From contig CBDDJJ010000001.1 in the NCBI GenBank assembly GCA_965229625.1, positions 1,550,001-1,614,000 of the forward strand: 64,000 bases of DNA, given 5' to 3'. This document shows positions 33,689 through 43,010 of the stretch, piece after piece (position 1 is the stretch's first letter; every line of letters begins with the position of its first letter). A program made the translations under genes and the position numbers. Origin of the DNA: JANQIO01 sp965229625 (GTDB lineage Bacteria > Pseudomonadota > Gammaproteobacteria > Pseudomonadales > Halieaceae). The notes under the pieces were generated by a model. It saw only the letters and a list, made by a program, of their open reading frames with translations, was not told the DNA's origin and did no database searches.

Positions 33689-34141
33689 ATGAGTTTTGAC
33701 ATCACCGGTCCCTGGGACCACGCCACTGCGGGCGCTTACCTGGCTGAAAGCTCGTTTCCGCTGCGACTGGCCTGCGTGGGCCGCGACGGCTTCCCGCGCG
33801 TGGTATCGCTGTGGTACCAGTACCAGGAGGGCAATTTCCTGTGTGTAACCCACAGGGATTCGAAGCTGACCACCCTGCTGCGCCACAACCACAAGGTGGG
33901 CTTCGAGGTCTCTCCCAACGAGCCTCCCTATCACGGCGTGCGAGGCCAGGGCCTGGTGAGCCTGCATGCCGAGGGCGGTGAAGCCGTGCTGCGGGACAAC
34001 CTGCAGTCCTACCTGGGCGGTACCGACTCAAGCCTGGCGCGCTGGCTGTTGTCGCGCGCCGAGGAAGAACTCCTGGTGCGCATTGAGATCACCCGCATGT
34101 TCAGCTGGGACTATCGGGAGCGCATGGCCGACGCCGGCTAG
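33689..34141 (+). CDS. pyridoxamine 5'-phosphate oxidase-family protein
   Basis: A 150 aa split-barrel flavin-binding-type protein. The strand order is typical: FPLRLACVGRDGFPRVVSLW (23-42), EGNFLCVTHRDSKLTTLL (47-64) and VGFEVSPNEPPYHGVRGQG (70-88). The family covers FMN- and F420-binding reductases, haem-degrading enzymes and many unknowns, so the ligand is not given. Coupled to the DUF3833 lipoprotein gene; ends 3 bp before the convergent HAD-PlsC gene. Confidence 0.88.
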   Translation: MSFDITGPWDHATAGAYLAESSFPLRLACVGRDGFPRVVSLWYQYQEGNFLCVTHRDSKLTTLLRHNHKVGFEVSPNEPPYHGVRGQGLVSLHAEGGEAVLRDNLQSYLGGTDSSLARWLLSRAEEELLVRIEITRMFSWDYRERMADAG

Positions 34142-34144
34142 TAT

Positions 34145-35656
34145 TCAGGCGGCGCCCGCCTGCATCTCCAGGGCCACCGCGGGTGGTGGCAACTTGCGCA
34201 CTGCGTCGGTTGTGAACGGCGCCCGCATCACCTCGCGATACTGCTCGCGCAGCCGCTGACCGGCACTCTTCAGGGAACCGATGTCGCCCGGGTGCAAGGG
34301 CGGCAACACCGTCACCTGGATGGTAGCGGGGCGCACCAGCAGTTTGCCTTTTGGCAGCGCATCAGAAACGTTGTGCAACACCACCGGTACGATCGGCACC
34401 CCCAGCTTACGCGCCATGAAGAACGCGCCCTGCTTGAACTCCAGCAGTTCACCGGTAGCACTGCGGGTGCCTTCCGGCGCGATCACCAGGCTCTTGCCAT
34501 TGCGCAGGGCCTCCCGCGCCTGGGTAAAGCACAGGCTCTGGTCAGCCCGGTCACGGTCGACAAAGATGGTGCCGTGGGCGCGCAGCAGCGGGCCCAGGAT
34601 ACGGTTATTGGCCACCTCCTGTTTGCAGAAGCCGACGAAGTCGTGGCGCACGAGGTGGGCCATGACCACAGAATCCAGATAGCTCTGGTGATTGAACGTG
34701 AAAATGGCGGGGCGCACAGCCTCCAGGTGTTCCACACCTGCGATATCGAACTCCAGGCCTGCCACTGCCACACCTACGTCGCCAAGCCAGCTGGTCATGC
34801 GGTTGGCGGCCTTGTTGGGCGAGCGTGAAAGTAACCAGGAGGCCGCGCCGGCCGCTGCCGTGGTGACCAGCGTGTTGGCGGTCAGGGCCGTTCGCAGCAC
34901 GCTCTCCAGGTTGGGCTTGCCGCGACTGGAGAAATCGAGCACGGTCCAGCCACGTTCCAGGGCATGGGCGCGCAACGCCGGTGAAGGGTTGGTGGCGATC
35001 GGCCGCCCCACCTTTTTCAGCAGCGGCAAATCATCGCGGCTGTCAGAGTAAAACCAGGCATCGGCCGCGGATGCGCCCAGCTTGCGAAGGTAACGCCGCG
35101 CGGCGATCACCTTGCCCTCGCCATGACAGAGGCCGCCCCGTACATCTCCGGTAACCCGGCCCCGCTGGATTTTCAGGCGGGTGGAAAATACCGCGTCGGC
35201 TTCCAGGGCGCGGGCTACTGGTTCTGCCTGGTACTCGGTAGCAGCCGTGATCAGCACGACCTTGTGACCCAACTCCCGGTGACGTCGAATGATCTGCCGC
35301 GCTTCTCGATAGAGGCTGGCCTGCACGCTACGCTCGAAAGCTGCTTCGCCAAGGTCCCACAGGAAAGATTCCTCGATACCGGCCATACCGCGAATAAAGC
35401 GGCGGTAGGCGGCTGTGTACTGCCGGCCAGCCAAATGCCGACGTTCCGCGCTGGCGAGCATTTCCCGCGCCAGTTTGCGGCCACCGGCCTGGCCGCCGCC
35501 TTCGTTACGGCGCCGCACCCACTCGAGGGCCAGCGCAATCGCGGTGTAGCCCAGCAAAACCGTGCGATCCATATCGAAAAACGCCACCACCTGGCCATCT
35601 GCCTGCTGTTCTTCCAGGCTCAACCAATGCTTGAGTACCAGCGGATCTACCGCCAT
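34145..35656 (-). CDS. HAD-IB hydrolase / PlsC acyltransferase fusion
   Basis: A 503 aa two-domain protein. The HAD-IB phosphatase domain (about 20-245) has FFDMDRTVLL (D28, D30) and the late DSRDDLPLL Asp pair near 205-213. The PlsC domain (about 300-490) has FNHQSYLDS (H323, D328) and the PEGTRS block near residue 396. The joint activity fits acylation of lysophosphatidate coupled to dephosphorylation of a phospholipid intermediate. A hydrophobic link (TALTANTLVTTAAAGAASWLL, about 256-276) probably anchors it in the inner membrane. Confidence 0.9.
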   Translation of the reverse strand: MAVDPLVLKHWLSLEEQQADGQVVAFFDMDRTVLLGYTAIALALEWVRRRNEGGGQAGGRKLAREMLASAERRHLAGRQYTAAYRRFIRGMAGIEESFLWDLGEAAFERSVQASLYREARQIIRRHRELGHKVVLITAATEYQAEPVARALEADAVFSTRLKIQRGRVTGDVRGGLCHGEGKVIAARRYLRKLGASAADAWFYSDSRDDLPLLKKVGRPIATNPSPALRAHALERGWTVLDFSSRGKPNLESVLRTALTANTLVTTAAAGAASWLLSRSPNKAANRMTSWLGDVGVAVAGLEFDIAGVEHLEAVRPAIFTFNHQSYLDSVVMAHLVRHDFVGFCKQEVANNRILGPLLRAHGTIFVDRDRADQSLCFTQAREALRNGKSLVIAPEGTRSATGELLEFKQGAFFMARKLGVPIVPVVLHNVSDALPKGKLLVRPATIQVTVLPPLHPGDIGSLKSAGQRLREQYREVMRAPFTTDAVRKLPPPAVALEMQAGAA

Positions 35657-35831
35657 GCCTGCCTCCCACCGCGCTCTGCGGCCTTGGTCCGGCCTGTTCG
35701 GGGCCAGTTCGGGGAAGATGCTGCAAATTACCTGCCAATCCGCAGAACTTCTGCGAATTGTAGCGAACTGCTCTTACATGGCAGTGAACAGGAGGTTTCC
35801 TGTTGGTGACGATGTGGCGAGGAGTGCTTTA

Positions 35832-35862
35832 GCGGGGCATCAGGTGGGACCCGGTGCCCCGC
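35832..35862. terminator. strong hairpin, possible terminator
   Basis: GCGGGGCA (35832-35839) pairs exactly with TGCCCCGC (35855-35862). No T run follows on either strand, so factor-independent termination is doubtful. A second GNRA-looped hairpin lies at 35870-35883. Confidence 0.35.
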
Positions 35863-35910
35863 ATTAGTGCTAACGAGAGTTAGTAAAGGCTGACTTTCCT
35901 ATCGGCTGGC

Positions 35911-35980
35911 GGTGCGGCCTGCATGGCTCGGCCTACGCGGCGCGGCCTGCGCAGCCCGGCCCGCGCGGCACGGCCTGCAC
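35911..35980. repeat. five 14 bp tandem repeats downstream of merR-like gene
   Basis: Units GGTGCGGCCTGCAT, GGCTCGGCCTACGC, GGCGCGGCCTGCGC, AGCCCGGCCCGCGC and GGCACGGCCTGCAC run head to tail without gaps. The core CGGCCTGC is kept in most. The array starts 84 bp past the stop of the MerR-like gene. Confidence 0.85.
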
Positions 35981-36063
35981 TGCCGGGGCGCCAGGGCGTG
36001 CCCCCGGAGCTCGACCGGTTGGGACAGTCCGCAGTGCAGCCCCTGCAGGGCAGCGGCGCCGGC

Positions 36064-37026
36064 TCAGGGCTCACCGTGTTCCTCCAGTACTGCCGCCAGC
36101 GCCTTTTCCATCAGCCAGCGGGCCTGGTTGGTATAGGCATAGACACAGGTATGGGTCGCGGCATCGGACCAGCTGTCCACCGCGCACTGGCTGGAATACT
36201 GCTCGAAGGCGTTCAGTGACTGGATCAGCTCCGACAGGTGCTGGGTGCAGCCGCAGGCCAGCGGTGACTTCACCTTGCGGAATTTGAGCAGGTCCTCTTC
36301 CGGGAACATGCGAGACCGGGGCTGCGCCAACTCGCCGGCATCGCTTACCCCGCGCTCCACCTCGAGCGTGCCTTGCAGCCGCTTCATATGGGTCGCAAAG
36401 GTCTCGGTATCCAGCGGCAGCTTGGCCGTGCTGACCCCCTCCGCACCGAGCTGAGTGAGCAGGCGTTGGCTGCTGAACTGGTAGAAAACCAGTGCTGATC
36501 GCGCATTGACGCGCTCACGCAGGGTCTGGAAAGCCTGTACCTGTTCAACGTTGAGAGCGCTGCAATCCGCAACCAGCAGGTCGACATCGTCCAGTTCCCC
36601 GGTCAGCTCCGCTTCGACACTCTCGATGGTGCCGCGATAAAGGCGCGAATCCAGGCTGGTCAGGCAGCCGGGATGCTGGTCCAGCCAGCCGCACAGCACG
36701 GTACCCACGAACAGTACGCGGGGCTTGGCTTCGCTCTTGGCACTGTGATTGCCACTACCGCCCTGCTCCATCATGGCTTCCAGGGTCTTGCGCTCCATGG
36801 AGGCGATTTCGCCGATGCGAAAACCCTGCTCCACCAGCTTGACGACGATCTGCAGATGCTCAAGGTCGGTTTGTGTGTAGAGGCGGCGTCCATTTTCAGC
36901 TTTCTGGGACGCCCCCAGGCCGTAGCGACGCTCCCAGATACGCAGCGTTTCCGGGCGGACACGGGTCAGGCGCGCGACGGTGCCGATCCCATAAAGTGGA
37001 CGTGATTCCAGTGCAGCAGCGGGCAT
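36064..37026 (-). CDS. MerR-family transcriptional regulator with novel C-terminus
   Basis: A 320 aa regulator. The N-terminal MerR winged helix holds YGIGTVARLTRVRPETLRIW and ERRYG (about 12-40), as in the LitR/CarH light-response group. The remaining 220 residues form a Rossmann-like domain without the DxHxxG cobalamin motif; it ends with a Cys-bearing helix (ACGCTQHLSELIQSLNAF near 255-272). The ATG at 37026 follows GGGAGGGGTGAAC. It is divergent from a sigma factor gene, the layout of light-responsive MerR-sigma pairs, but the sensed signal is unclear. Confidence 0.85.
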   Translation of the reverse strand: MPAAALESRPLYGIGTVARLTRVRPETLRIWERRYGLGASQKAENGRRLYTQTDLEHLQIVVKLVEQGFRIGEIASMERKTLEAMMEQGGSGNHSAKSEAKPRVLFVGTVLCGWLDQHPGCLTSLDSRLYRGTIESVEAELTGELDDVDLLVADCSALNVEQVQAFQTLRERVNARSALVFYQFSSQRLLTQLGAEGVSTAKLPLDTETFATHMKRLQGTLEVERGVSDAGELAQPRSRMFPEEDLLKFRKVKSPLACGCTQHLSELIQSLNAFEQYSSQCAVDSWSDAATHTCVYAYTNQARWLMEKALAAVLEEHGEP

Positions 37027-37088
37027 GTTCACCCCTCCCAATCAAAACGTTCACCTATTGTTACGGAACTACAGCCGTAATGGAGCAC

Positions 37089-37121
37089 TGTTTAGCATTT
37101 GTTAGGCCAAATAACTAAACA
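37089..37121. promoter_or_regulatory. candidate operator between merR-like and sigma genes
   Basis: TGTTTAG (37089-37095) and CTAAACA (37115-37121) form an inverted repeat with a 19 bp spacer, overlapping AACAATTGTT (37118-37127). The 37027-37194 gap must hold both divergent promoters, so this is a sensible site for the MerR-like protein. Confidence 0.4.
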
Positions 37122-37194
37122 ATTGTTGTTCAAGCCCGCTCCGGAGGGAATTTGCCGCGTACATTCAACACCAAGTTGTACAGGACAAGCGTGA

Positions 37195-38478
37195 ATGAGC
37201 TCCGCAATGATCAACGATAGCACCACTGATACCGACTTTTACCTGGAAGCCAGCAGCCACTACCCGCTACTGACCGCAGAACAGGAGCGCCAGATCGACC
37301 TGCGAAAGTGGGCGGCGGCGCGCCGCTGCGTGCGGCGGCTGCTGGGGGATGAGCGTGGCCGCGCCCTGCTGCTCGAGCTGGCCACCGCCTGTCTTGAGTC
37401 ACCGCCAGACGTGGACCAGTTTGATCCCCGCTCGCTGTATTTCACCCTGCGCAAGGACATCGTCGACCTGTTGCCGGGAAGCAAAGGTGCCAATGCCCTG
37501 GACAAGTTCAGGAAACAGCTGCGCAATTCCCGCACCTCCAATCGGAAATTGCTGGCCGCGACTGCCGAAATGGGCTGGCCCACTACCCTGGTGGCAGGTC
37601 TGGCAATCATCCACCTGCGGCGCCAGGGCGCGAATATCCCCGACCTGATGGCAGACGCCATGTGCATCTGGCAGCCGCAATGGTCGCGCCGCTACCTGCC
37701 GGCGCGCTCAGTGGATGTTGACCAGAGCTTGCGCCGGGCGCTGGACCAGTACGTCAGGGCCCGGGACAAGCTGGTGATGCACAACCTGCGCCTGGTGCAC
37801 AAGCTGGCCTGGGACCATCCCGGGCGCAGCATTCCCCAGCGCGACCTCGTGCAGGACGGCATTATTGGCCTTATCCGAGCCGCCGAGAAATTCGACGTGA
37901 GCCGGGGGTTCCGCTTCACGACTTACGCCTACCCCTGGATCAACCAGCACCTGCAACGCGCCACGGAGAACAAGGGCAGCCTGATCACTTATCCCGCTCA
38001 TGTGGTGCAGGAAATCAACCAGCTGCACCGGGTTCGCATGGCGTACCTGGAGCGCACGGGCCGCGACCCGGGCATCGAATTGCTGGCCGAGGAAACCGGC
38101 TTTGACAGCGACAAGGTCAACCGGCTGCGCCGGCTGAGCAACATTACCGTGTCTATCGATCACCCGGAGGCGGAGGACAACGACCTGCGCCACGCGTCCA
38201 GCATTCCGGATCCGGATTCGGAGCGCGCCGTCGAGGACACCGAGCGCGGCAGCGTGGCAAAGCTGCTCTGGCAACACATCGACAAGCTGGAGGAGCGAGA
38301 GCAGGCCGTGATTACCGGCCGCTGGGGCCTGGACGGACGACCGCAGCGCACCTTTGCCCAGCTGGCCGACCAGCTTCACGTGAGCCGCGAGTGGGTGCGC
38401 CAGTTGGAGAAATCCGCACTCAAGAAGCTCGGCGAGGAAGCCCGCCTCAACGAGGCGTTTGAGGAGATGCGCGCGTAG
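37195..38478 (+). CDS. RpoD-like sigma-70 family factor (non-housekeeping)
   Basis: A 427 aa sigma factor. Region 1.2 is near 14-38 (DFYLEASSHYPLLTAEQE); a non-conserved insert of about 150 residues follows; region 2 is near 200-262 (VMHNLRLVHKLAW, DLVQDGIIGLIRAAEKFDVS, FRFTTYAYPWINQHLQRA); region 3 next; and region 4 near 385-415 (TFAQLADQLHVSREWVRQLE). It lacks region 1.1 and is shorter than RpoD, so it is a group 2-type alternative factor. Divergent from a MerR-like gene, which may control it or share its signal. Confidence 0.9.
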   Translation: MSSAMINDSTTDTDFYLEASSHYPLLTAEQERQIDLRKWAAARRCVRRLLGDERGRALLLELATACLESPPDVDQFDPRSLYFTLRKDIVDLLPGSKGANALDKFRKQLRNSRTSNRKLLAATAEMGWPTTLVAGLAIIHLRRQGANIPDLMADAMCIWQPQWSRRYLPARSVDVDQSLRRALDQYVRARDKLVMHNLRLVHKLAWDHPGRSIPQRDLVQDGIIGLIRAAEKFDVSRGFRFTTYAYPWINQHLQRATENKGSLITYPAHVVQEINQLHRVRMAYLERTGRDPGIELLAEETGFDSDKVNRLRRLSNITVSIDHPEAEDNDLRHASSIPDPDSERAVEDTERGSVAKLLWQHIDKLEEREQAVITGRWGLDGRPQRTFAQLADQLHVSREWVRQLEKSALKKLGEEARLNEAFEEMRA

Positions 38479-38548
38479 CCGGTCGCACCTGGCCGGTCGC
38501 ACCTGGCCGGCCGCGCCTGGCCGGTCACACCTGGCCGGCCGCACTTGT
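38479..38548. repeat. five 14 bp tandem repeats downstream of sigma gene
   Basis: CCGGTCGCACCTGG twice, then CCGGCCGCGCCTGG, CCGGTCACACCTGG and CCGGCCGCACTTGT, beginning at the base right after the stop codon. Same unit length as the array at 35911-35980 on the other side of the divergent gene pair. Confidence 0.9.
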
Positions 38549-38679
38549 CCACTAGCGCCTGATCAGCCGCGCAGGCATATAAAGGCCAGTGTTATTTCGC
38601 AGGTGAAATGGTAGTCTGACCGCGGGTGCAGTTGCACGGCGCCCTGTCAAAAAGAATCCTACATGGACGTGCTGCACAC

Positions 38680-40845
38680 ATGGCCTCACTCCTGGCAGAG
38701 TTGAAGCGTCGCAACGTGTATAAGGTGGCTTTCGCCTACCTTATTCTCGGGTGGTTGGTCCTGCAGATCACCGACGTGGTCGCTCCCGCCCTGCGCCTGC
38801 CCGACTGGACCATGAGCCTGGTCACTTACCTTGGCCTGATCGGCTTCCCCTTTGCCTTGCTGTTCACCTGGGCGTTTGAGCTTACGCCCGAAGGTCTCAA
38901 ACGCTCTACCGAGGTGGATCCCAGGCAATCCATCACCAGCAAAACCGGACAAACCCTGAACGGCGTGATCATCTCCATGCTGGTGCTGGCGGTCGTGTTT
39001 CTGCTGGTGGACAAGTTCTTCCTGGCAGACGCGCCGCGGGTGATTGCGAACCCGGAGGCTTCAACGTCGTTTGACAAGCCGGCCACCGACACCTCAGTCG
39101 AAGACAGCAAGCCGCGCTCGATTGCGGTACTGCCGTTTGTGAATATGAGCAACGACCCGGACCAGGAGTATTTTTCCGACGGCATCTCGGAAGAGTTGCT
39201 CAATGGCCTGGCGAAGATTTCGGAGTTGCAGGTGGCAGCGCGAACCTCCTCCTTTGCCTTCAAGGGCCAGAACCAGGACATCACCGATATCGGCAGGGAG
39301 CTCAAGGTTGAGACCGTGCTGGAGGGGTCGGTACGCAAGGCAGGCACCAGGGTGCGCATTACCGCCCAGCTCATCAACGTGGAAGACGGCTACCACCTGT
39401 GGTCAGAGGTCTACGACCGTGAGCTGGTGGACATTTTTGCCATCCAGGACGAAATATCGAAGGCCATCGTCGATGCCCTGAAAGTACACCTGACTGACCA
39501 GGAGGCGGCCACGGTTGCCACCTCCCGGGAGGTGGACCTGGATGCCTACAACTACGTTCTGCTGGCAAGACACAATGTGCGTCAACGCACCCAGCCAACG
39601 CTGGAACGGGCGGTGTTCCTGTTCCAGAAGGCGATCGATATCGATCCGGGCTATGCGGAAGCCTGGGCGGGCAAAGCCGCCGCGACCGAGTTGCTCTCCA
39701 GCGCCCACTACGGCAACACGCCGCCGCTGGAAGCCGACCGGCAGGCACAACAGATGGTCGACATGGCCCTGCGCCTGGAGCCCGATAACGCCAGGGCACT
39801 GGCCACCAAGGCTCTGCTCGATCTCAACGCAAAAGACCCTGAGGTTGCCATCGCCAGCCTCCAAAAAGCCATCGCTGCCAACCCCTCAGAAGGGATTCTT
39901 CGCTCCTGGCAGGCAGACGCGCTGGACCGGTTGGGAGACTTCGACGCCTCCCTTAAATCACTGGAGGATGCCTACCGACTCGACCCGCTACACCCGACCA
40001 TCCGCCGCAACCTGGGTATGTGGTATGCCTTCAAAGGGCGCGCAGAGCTCGCTCGGGAGATGATGATCCCCGGTGAGCAGGACTACTACGAGGTGGAGGG
40101 CTTTATCGCCGTCACCGAGGGGCGCAACGCAGACCGGGAGCGACAGTTCAACGTCGGCGCGGACAAGGTGTCCGCCAGCGAGCGAGGCGTGCTGATCTGG
40201 ATGCGCAACATGAACCGGTACTTCCAACTCGGCAACCCGGTCGCGGCGTACGAGGAAGCCACGCCTACCCAGTCCATGATGCTGGACGCTTTCCTGGAAC
40301 CGGAGCGGGCACTGGCCACCATTGAAGCGCTCAGCGACGATGACTATGGGCGCCTGGCCTTTCACGCTCATATCACTGCGCTGGCCAATCTCGGGCGGCA
40401 CCGGGACCTGATCTCTGCGTACGAGGATCGCATGGGCAAGCCGGAGCGAGTGGTGGGTAGCCTGTTCAGTCCGGTCAGTGAGTTCAATTGGACGGTGACC
40501 TACGCCGAAGCCCTCAAGTCTGCCGGGAATGTGGATCAGGCACTGGCGCTCGGTCGGGAACTGCAGGCCTACCTCGAGCGCGGCATCGACAGCGGTACGC
40601 CAAACACTTACCTGGTTCTCCAGGCCCGCATTGCGCTGGTGCTGGATGACACCACAACTGCCATCGCCGCGCTCAAGTCCGGCATGCAGTATCACTCCCT
40701 GGGCGCCCCGGCCTTCAATGGCCTTTGGTTTGAAGCGCTGCATGACAACGTGGAGTACCAGGCCATCCGGGAAGCCTGGGTACAGCAGGTCGACGCTGAA
40801 CGCGCCAAGCTGCAATGGCCGCCGCTGGAGCTGGCAAGCCTATGA
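38680..40845 (+). CDS. membrane protein with TolB_N-like and TPR domains (copy 1)
   Basis: A 721 aa protein. The N-terminus (LLAELKRRNVYKVAFAYLIL) leads to three membrane helices (about 12-34, 42-64 and 96-118) with FAFELTPEG-type FELTPEGLKRS between. A FlgO/TolB_N-like domain follows (about 150-290: SIAVLPFVNMSNDPDQEYFS, GISEELLNGLA, LKVETVLEGSVRKAGTRVRI), then about ten TPR-like helix pairs. This family is often mislabelled adenylate cyclase, but no cyclase domain is present. Role unknown, perhaps a scaffold. Its stop overlaps the start of a paralogue. Confidence 0.85.
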   Translation: MASLLAELKRRNVYKVAFAYLILGWLVLQITDVVAPALRLPDWTMSLVTYLGLIGFPFALLFTWAFELTPEGLKRSTEVDPRQSITSKTGQTLNGVIISMLVLAVVFLLVDKFFLADAPRVIANPEASTSFDKPATDTSVEDSKPRSIAVLPFVNMSNDPDQEYFSDGISEELLNGLAKISELQVAARTSSFAFKGQNQDITDIGRELKVETVLEGSVRKAGTRVRITAQLINVEDGYHLWSEVYDRELVDIFAIQDEISKAIVDALKVHLTDQEAATVATSREVDLDAYNYVLLARHNVRQRTQPTLERAVFLFQKAIDIDPGYAEAWAGKAAATELLSSAHYGNTPPLEADRQAQQMVDMALRLEPDNARALATKALLDLNAKDPEVAIASLQKAIAANPSEGILRSWQADALDRLGDFDASLKSLEDAYRLDPLHPTIRRNLGMWYAFKGRAELAREMMIPGEQDYYEVEGFIAVTEGRNADRERQFNVGADKVSASERGVLIWMRNMNRYFQLGNPVAAYEEATPTQSMMLDAFLEPERALATIEALSDDDYGRLAFHAHITALANLGRHRDLISAYEDRMGKPERVVGSLFSPVSEFNWTVTYAEALKSAGNVDQALALGRELQAYLERGIDSGTPNTYLVLQARIALVLDDTTTAIAALKSGMQYHSLGAPAFNGLWFEALHDNVEYQAIREAWVQQVDAERAKLQWPPLELASL

Positions 40846-42998
40846 ACAGCCTGCTGCAGGAGCTCAAGCGCCGCAACGTTTACAAGGTCGCCCTCGCCTA
40901 CATCGTAGTGGGCTGGGTCGTGCTGCAGGTCGCAGAGTTCCTGTCACCGCTGCTGCAGTTGCCCGACTGGACCGTCTCACTGGCGCTGTACCTGGGCATC
41001 CTCGGCTTTCCCTTCGCACTGATCTTTGCCTGGGCATTCGAACTGACACCGGAAGGCCTGCGCCTGACCGACAAGGTCGCTCCAGAAGAATCGATTACTG
41101 CGGAGACCGGCAAGTCGCTCAACCGTACCATCATTGCCCTGATGGCAGTGGCCATCGTGCTGCTGCTGGGAGAACGCCTTTACACTGGCCTGCAGGGCGA
41201 TATGCCAGCCGCGGAGCAGGAGTCCGCCAAAGGGGCGACAGAACAAGCCCAGGGCAGTTCCATCGCCGTGCTTCCGTTCGTAAACATGAGCAAGGACCCG
41301 GACCAGGAATACTTCTCCGACGGCATTTCCGAGGAGTTGCTAAACGGCCTGGCGAAAATCCGTGAGCTGCGGGTAGCTGCGCGCACCTCCTCTTTCGCCT
41401 TCAAGGGCCAGAACTCGGACATTACCGACATCGGTCGCCAACTCAACGTGGACACGGTGCTGGAGGGCTCGGTGCGCAAGTCCGGCAACCGGGTGCGCAT
41501 TACCGCCCAGCTGATCAACGTCGAGGATGGTTACCACCTGTGGTCCGAAGTCTACGACCGCGAACTGACCGACATCTTTACCATCCAGGACGAAATATCC
41601 CGTGCCATCGTCGATGCCCTGATCGTACACCTGACGGATGAAGAACTGGCGGCGGTCACCCCCGGACAGACCTCACAGCCCACCAACGTGGAGGCCTACA
41701 ACTTTTACCTGCTGGCCAAACACAATCTGCGCTTGCGCAACCAGACCGCTTTGCAGCTCGCCATCCGCCAGTTCGAGCAGGCGCTGGATCGCGACCCGGG
41801 CTACGCAGACGCCTATGCCGGGCAGGCATTGGCTACCAATCTGCTGAGAGCAGCCCAGTACGGCCAGCTGTCCGCGGCAGTCGCCAACAGGAAGGCCCAG
41901 GCGCTTCTGGACAGGGCGCTGGCACTCGACCCGGACCTCGCCCTGGCGCATGCCGTGCAGGGCCTTGTCTACGCGGACCGACTGGACTATACGGCGGCGG
42001 AGCAGAGCCTGCGGCGGGCCATCGCTGCCAACCCCAGCGAAGGCATTTTCTACAGCTGGCTGAGCACGCTTGTTGAGGGCAAGGGGGACTTCAATGAAGC
42101 TGAGCGCATCCTCAACCAGGCCTTCAGCATCGACCCATTGCACCCCGCCATCCGCAACAACCTCGCCAATGCCGAAATTGAGAAGGGCAATTACGACAAG
42201 GCGCGGGAAATGGTGACACCTGGTACGTCCTCTGCCTACCTGATGGAAGCCTATATCAACGCAGACGAGGGCGCCTTTGCTTCAATGCGGGAAAACATGC
42301 TGGAAGCGGTCGCGCTGGCAGAGAAAGGCGGCATGTCGCGCGGCAGCATGATCGCTGCAGCTTTCAGCTTCTGGAACCTGGGCAGCATGGGCGACGAGGC
42401 CAAGCAGATGCCCCAGGAAGCGCAGCTGGCAATACGAGCCATCCTGGACGCGACGCATAGTCGTGACCACCTGGCGGAGATCGCGCCGGAAGACCGCGGC
42501 GACTGGTATCACTACACACTGGCCTGGGTACAGCTTCAGGACGGCGAGGCTGCGCAGGCCCAGCACACCCTCGAGCAGGTATTTGACCCACAGAAGCCCA
42601 TCTACCGAGACCTGGGGCAGGTATTCTCGTCAGCGGACTTCGCGACGCTCTATGCCTTCTCCCTGATGCAGCAGGGGCAGCGCGACGCCGCCGAGGATGT
42701 TGCAGGACGCGTACTGGAGCTCACCAAGCGGGCGAAGCAAAACGGCGCTGCACCAGGCGCGCTGAGTCGACTCGAGGCGGAAGCGCATGCCGTTCTGGGG
42801 GATGCCGACGCCGCTGTCGGCGCCCTGAAAAGCGGCTGGTCCTACTATCGCATCGGCTGGCTGGACATGGAGTCACCCATGCTACTTGCGCTGGGTGAGA
42901 ACCAGGAAATCGCCGAGCTTCGCGAGGGCATCTACGCGCACTTGAATGCGGAGCGACAGAAGCTCGGCTGGGAACCGTTGCAGATTGCTGCCCGGTAA
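40842..42998 (+). CDS. membrane protein with TolB_N-like and TPR domains (copy 2)
   Basis: A 718 aa paralogue of the preceding gene, beginning at an ATG that overlaps its stop (ATGA). N-terminal LLQELKRRNVYKVALAYIVV and the TolB_N-like block (SIAVLPFVNMSKDPDQEYFS, then DTVLEGSVRKSGNRVRI and DELTDIF-like regions) are nearly the same, while the C-terminal TPR halves differ strongly. That suggests the pair arose by tandem duplication, keeping the membrane/TolB_N part and changing the partner-binding part. Coupled translation implies a complex of both. Confidence 0.85.
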   Translation: MNSLLQELKRRNVYKVALAYIVVGWVVLQVAEFLSPLLQLPDWTVSLALYLGILGFPFALIFAWAFELTPEGLRLTDKVAPEESITAETGKSLNRTIIALMAVAIVLLLGERLYTGLQGDMPAAEQESAKGATEQAQGSSIAVLPFVNMSKDPDQEYFSDGISEELLNGLAKIRELRVAARTSSFAFKGQNSDITDIGRQLNVDTVLEGSVRKSGNRVRITAQLINVEDGYHLWSEVYDRELTDIFTIQDEISRAIVDALIVHLTDEELAAVTPGQTSQPTNVEAYNFYLLAKHNLRLRNQTALQLAIRQFEQALDRDPGYADAYAGQALATNLLRAAQYGQLSAAVANRKAQALLDRALALDPDLALAHAVQGLVYADRLDYTAAEQSLRRAIAANPSEGIFYSWLSTLVEGKGDFNEAERILNQAFSIDPLHPAIRNNLANAEIEKGNYDKAREMVTPGTSSAYLMEAYINADEGAFASMRENMLEAVALAEKGGMSRGSMIAAAFSFWNLGSMGDEAKQMPQEAQLAIRAILDATHSRDHLAEIAPEDRGDWYHYTLAWVQLQDGEAAQAQHTLEQVFDPQKPIYRDLGQVFSSADFATLYAFSLMQQGQRDAAEDVAGRVLELTKRAKQNGAAPGALSRLEAEAHAVLGDADAAVGALKSGWSYYRIGWLDMESPMLLALGENQEIAELREGIYAHLNAERQKLGWEPLQIAAR

Positions 42999-43010
42999 AC
43001 GGGCCAGCCC

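Larger units (their letters stand above)
35657..36063. other. non-coding region with hairpins and a 14 bp repeat
   Basis: No gene seen. It must hold the promoter of the HAD-PlsC gene. Two clear hairpins occur (GCGGGGCA/TGCCCCGC at 35832-35862; CTAAC-GAGA-GTTAG at 35870-35883), then a 14 bp tandem repeat at 35911-35980. Confidence 0.6.
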
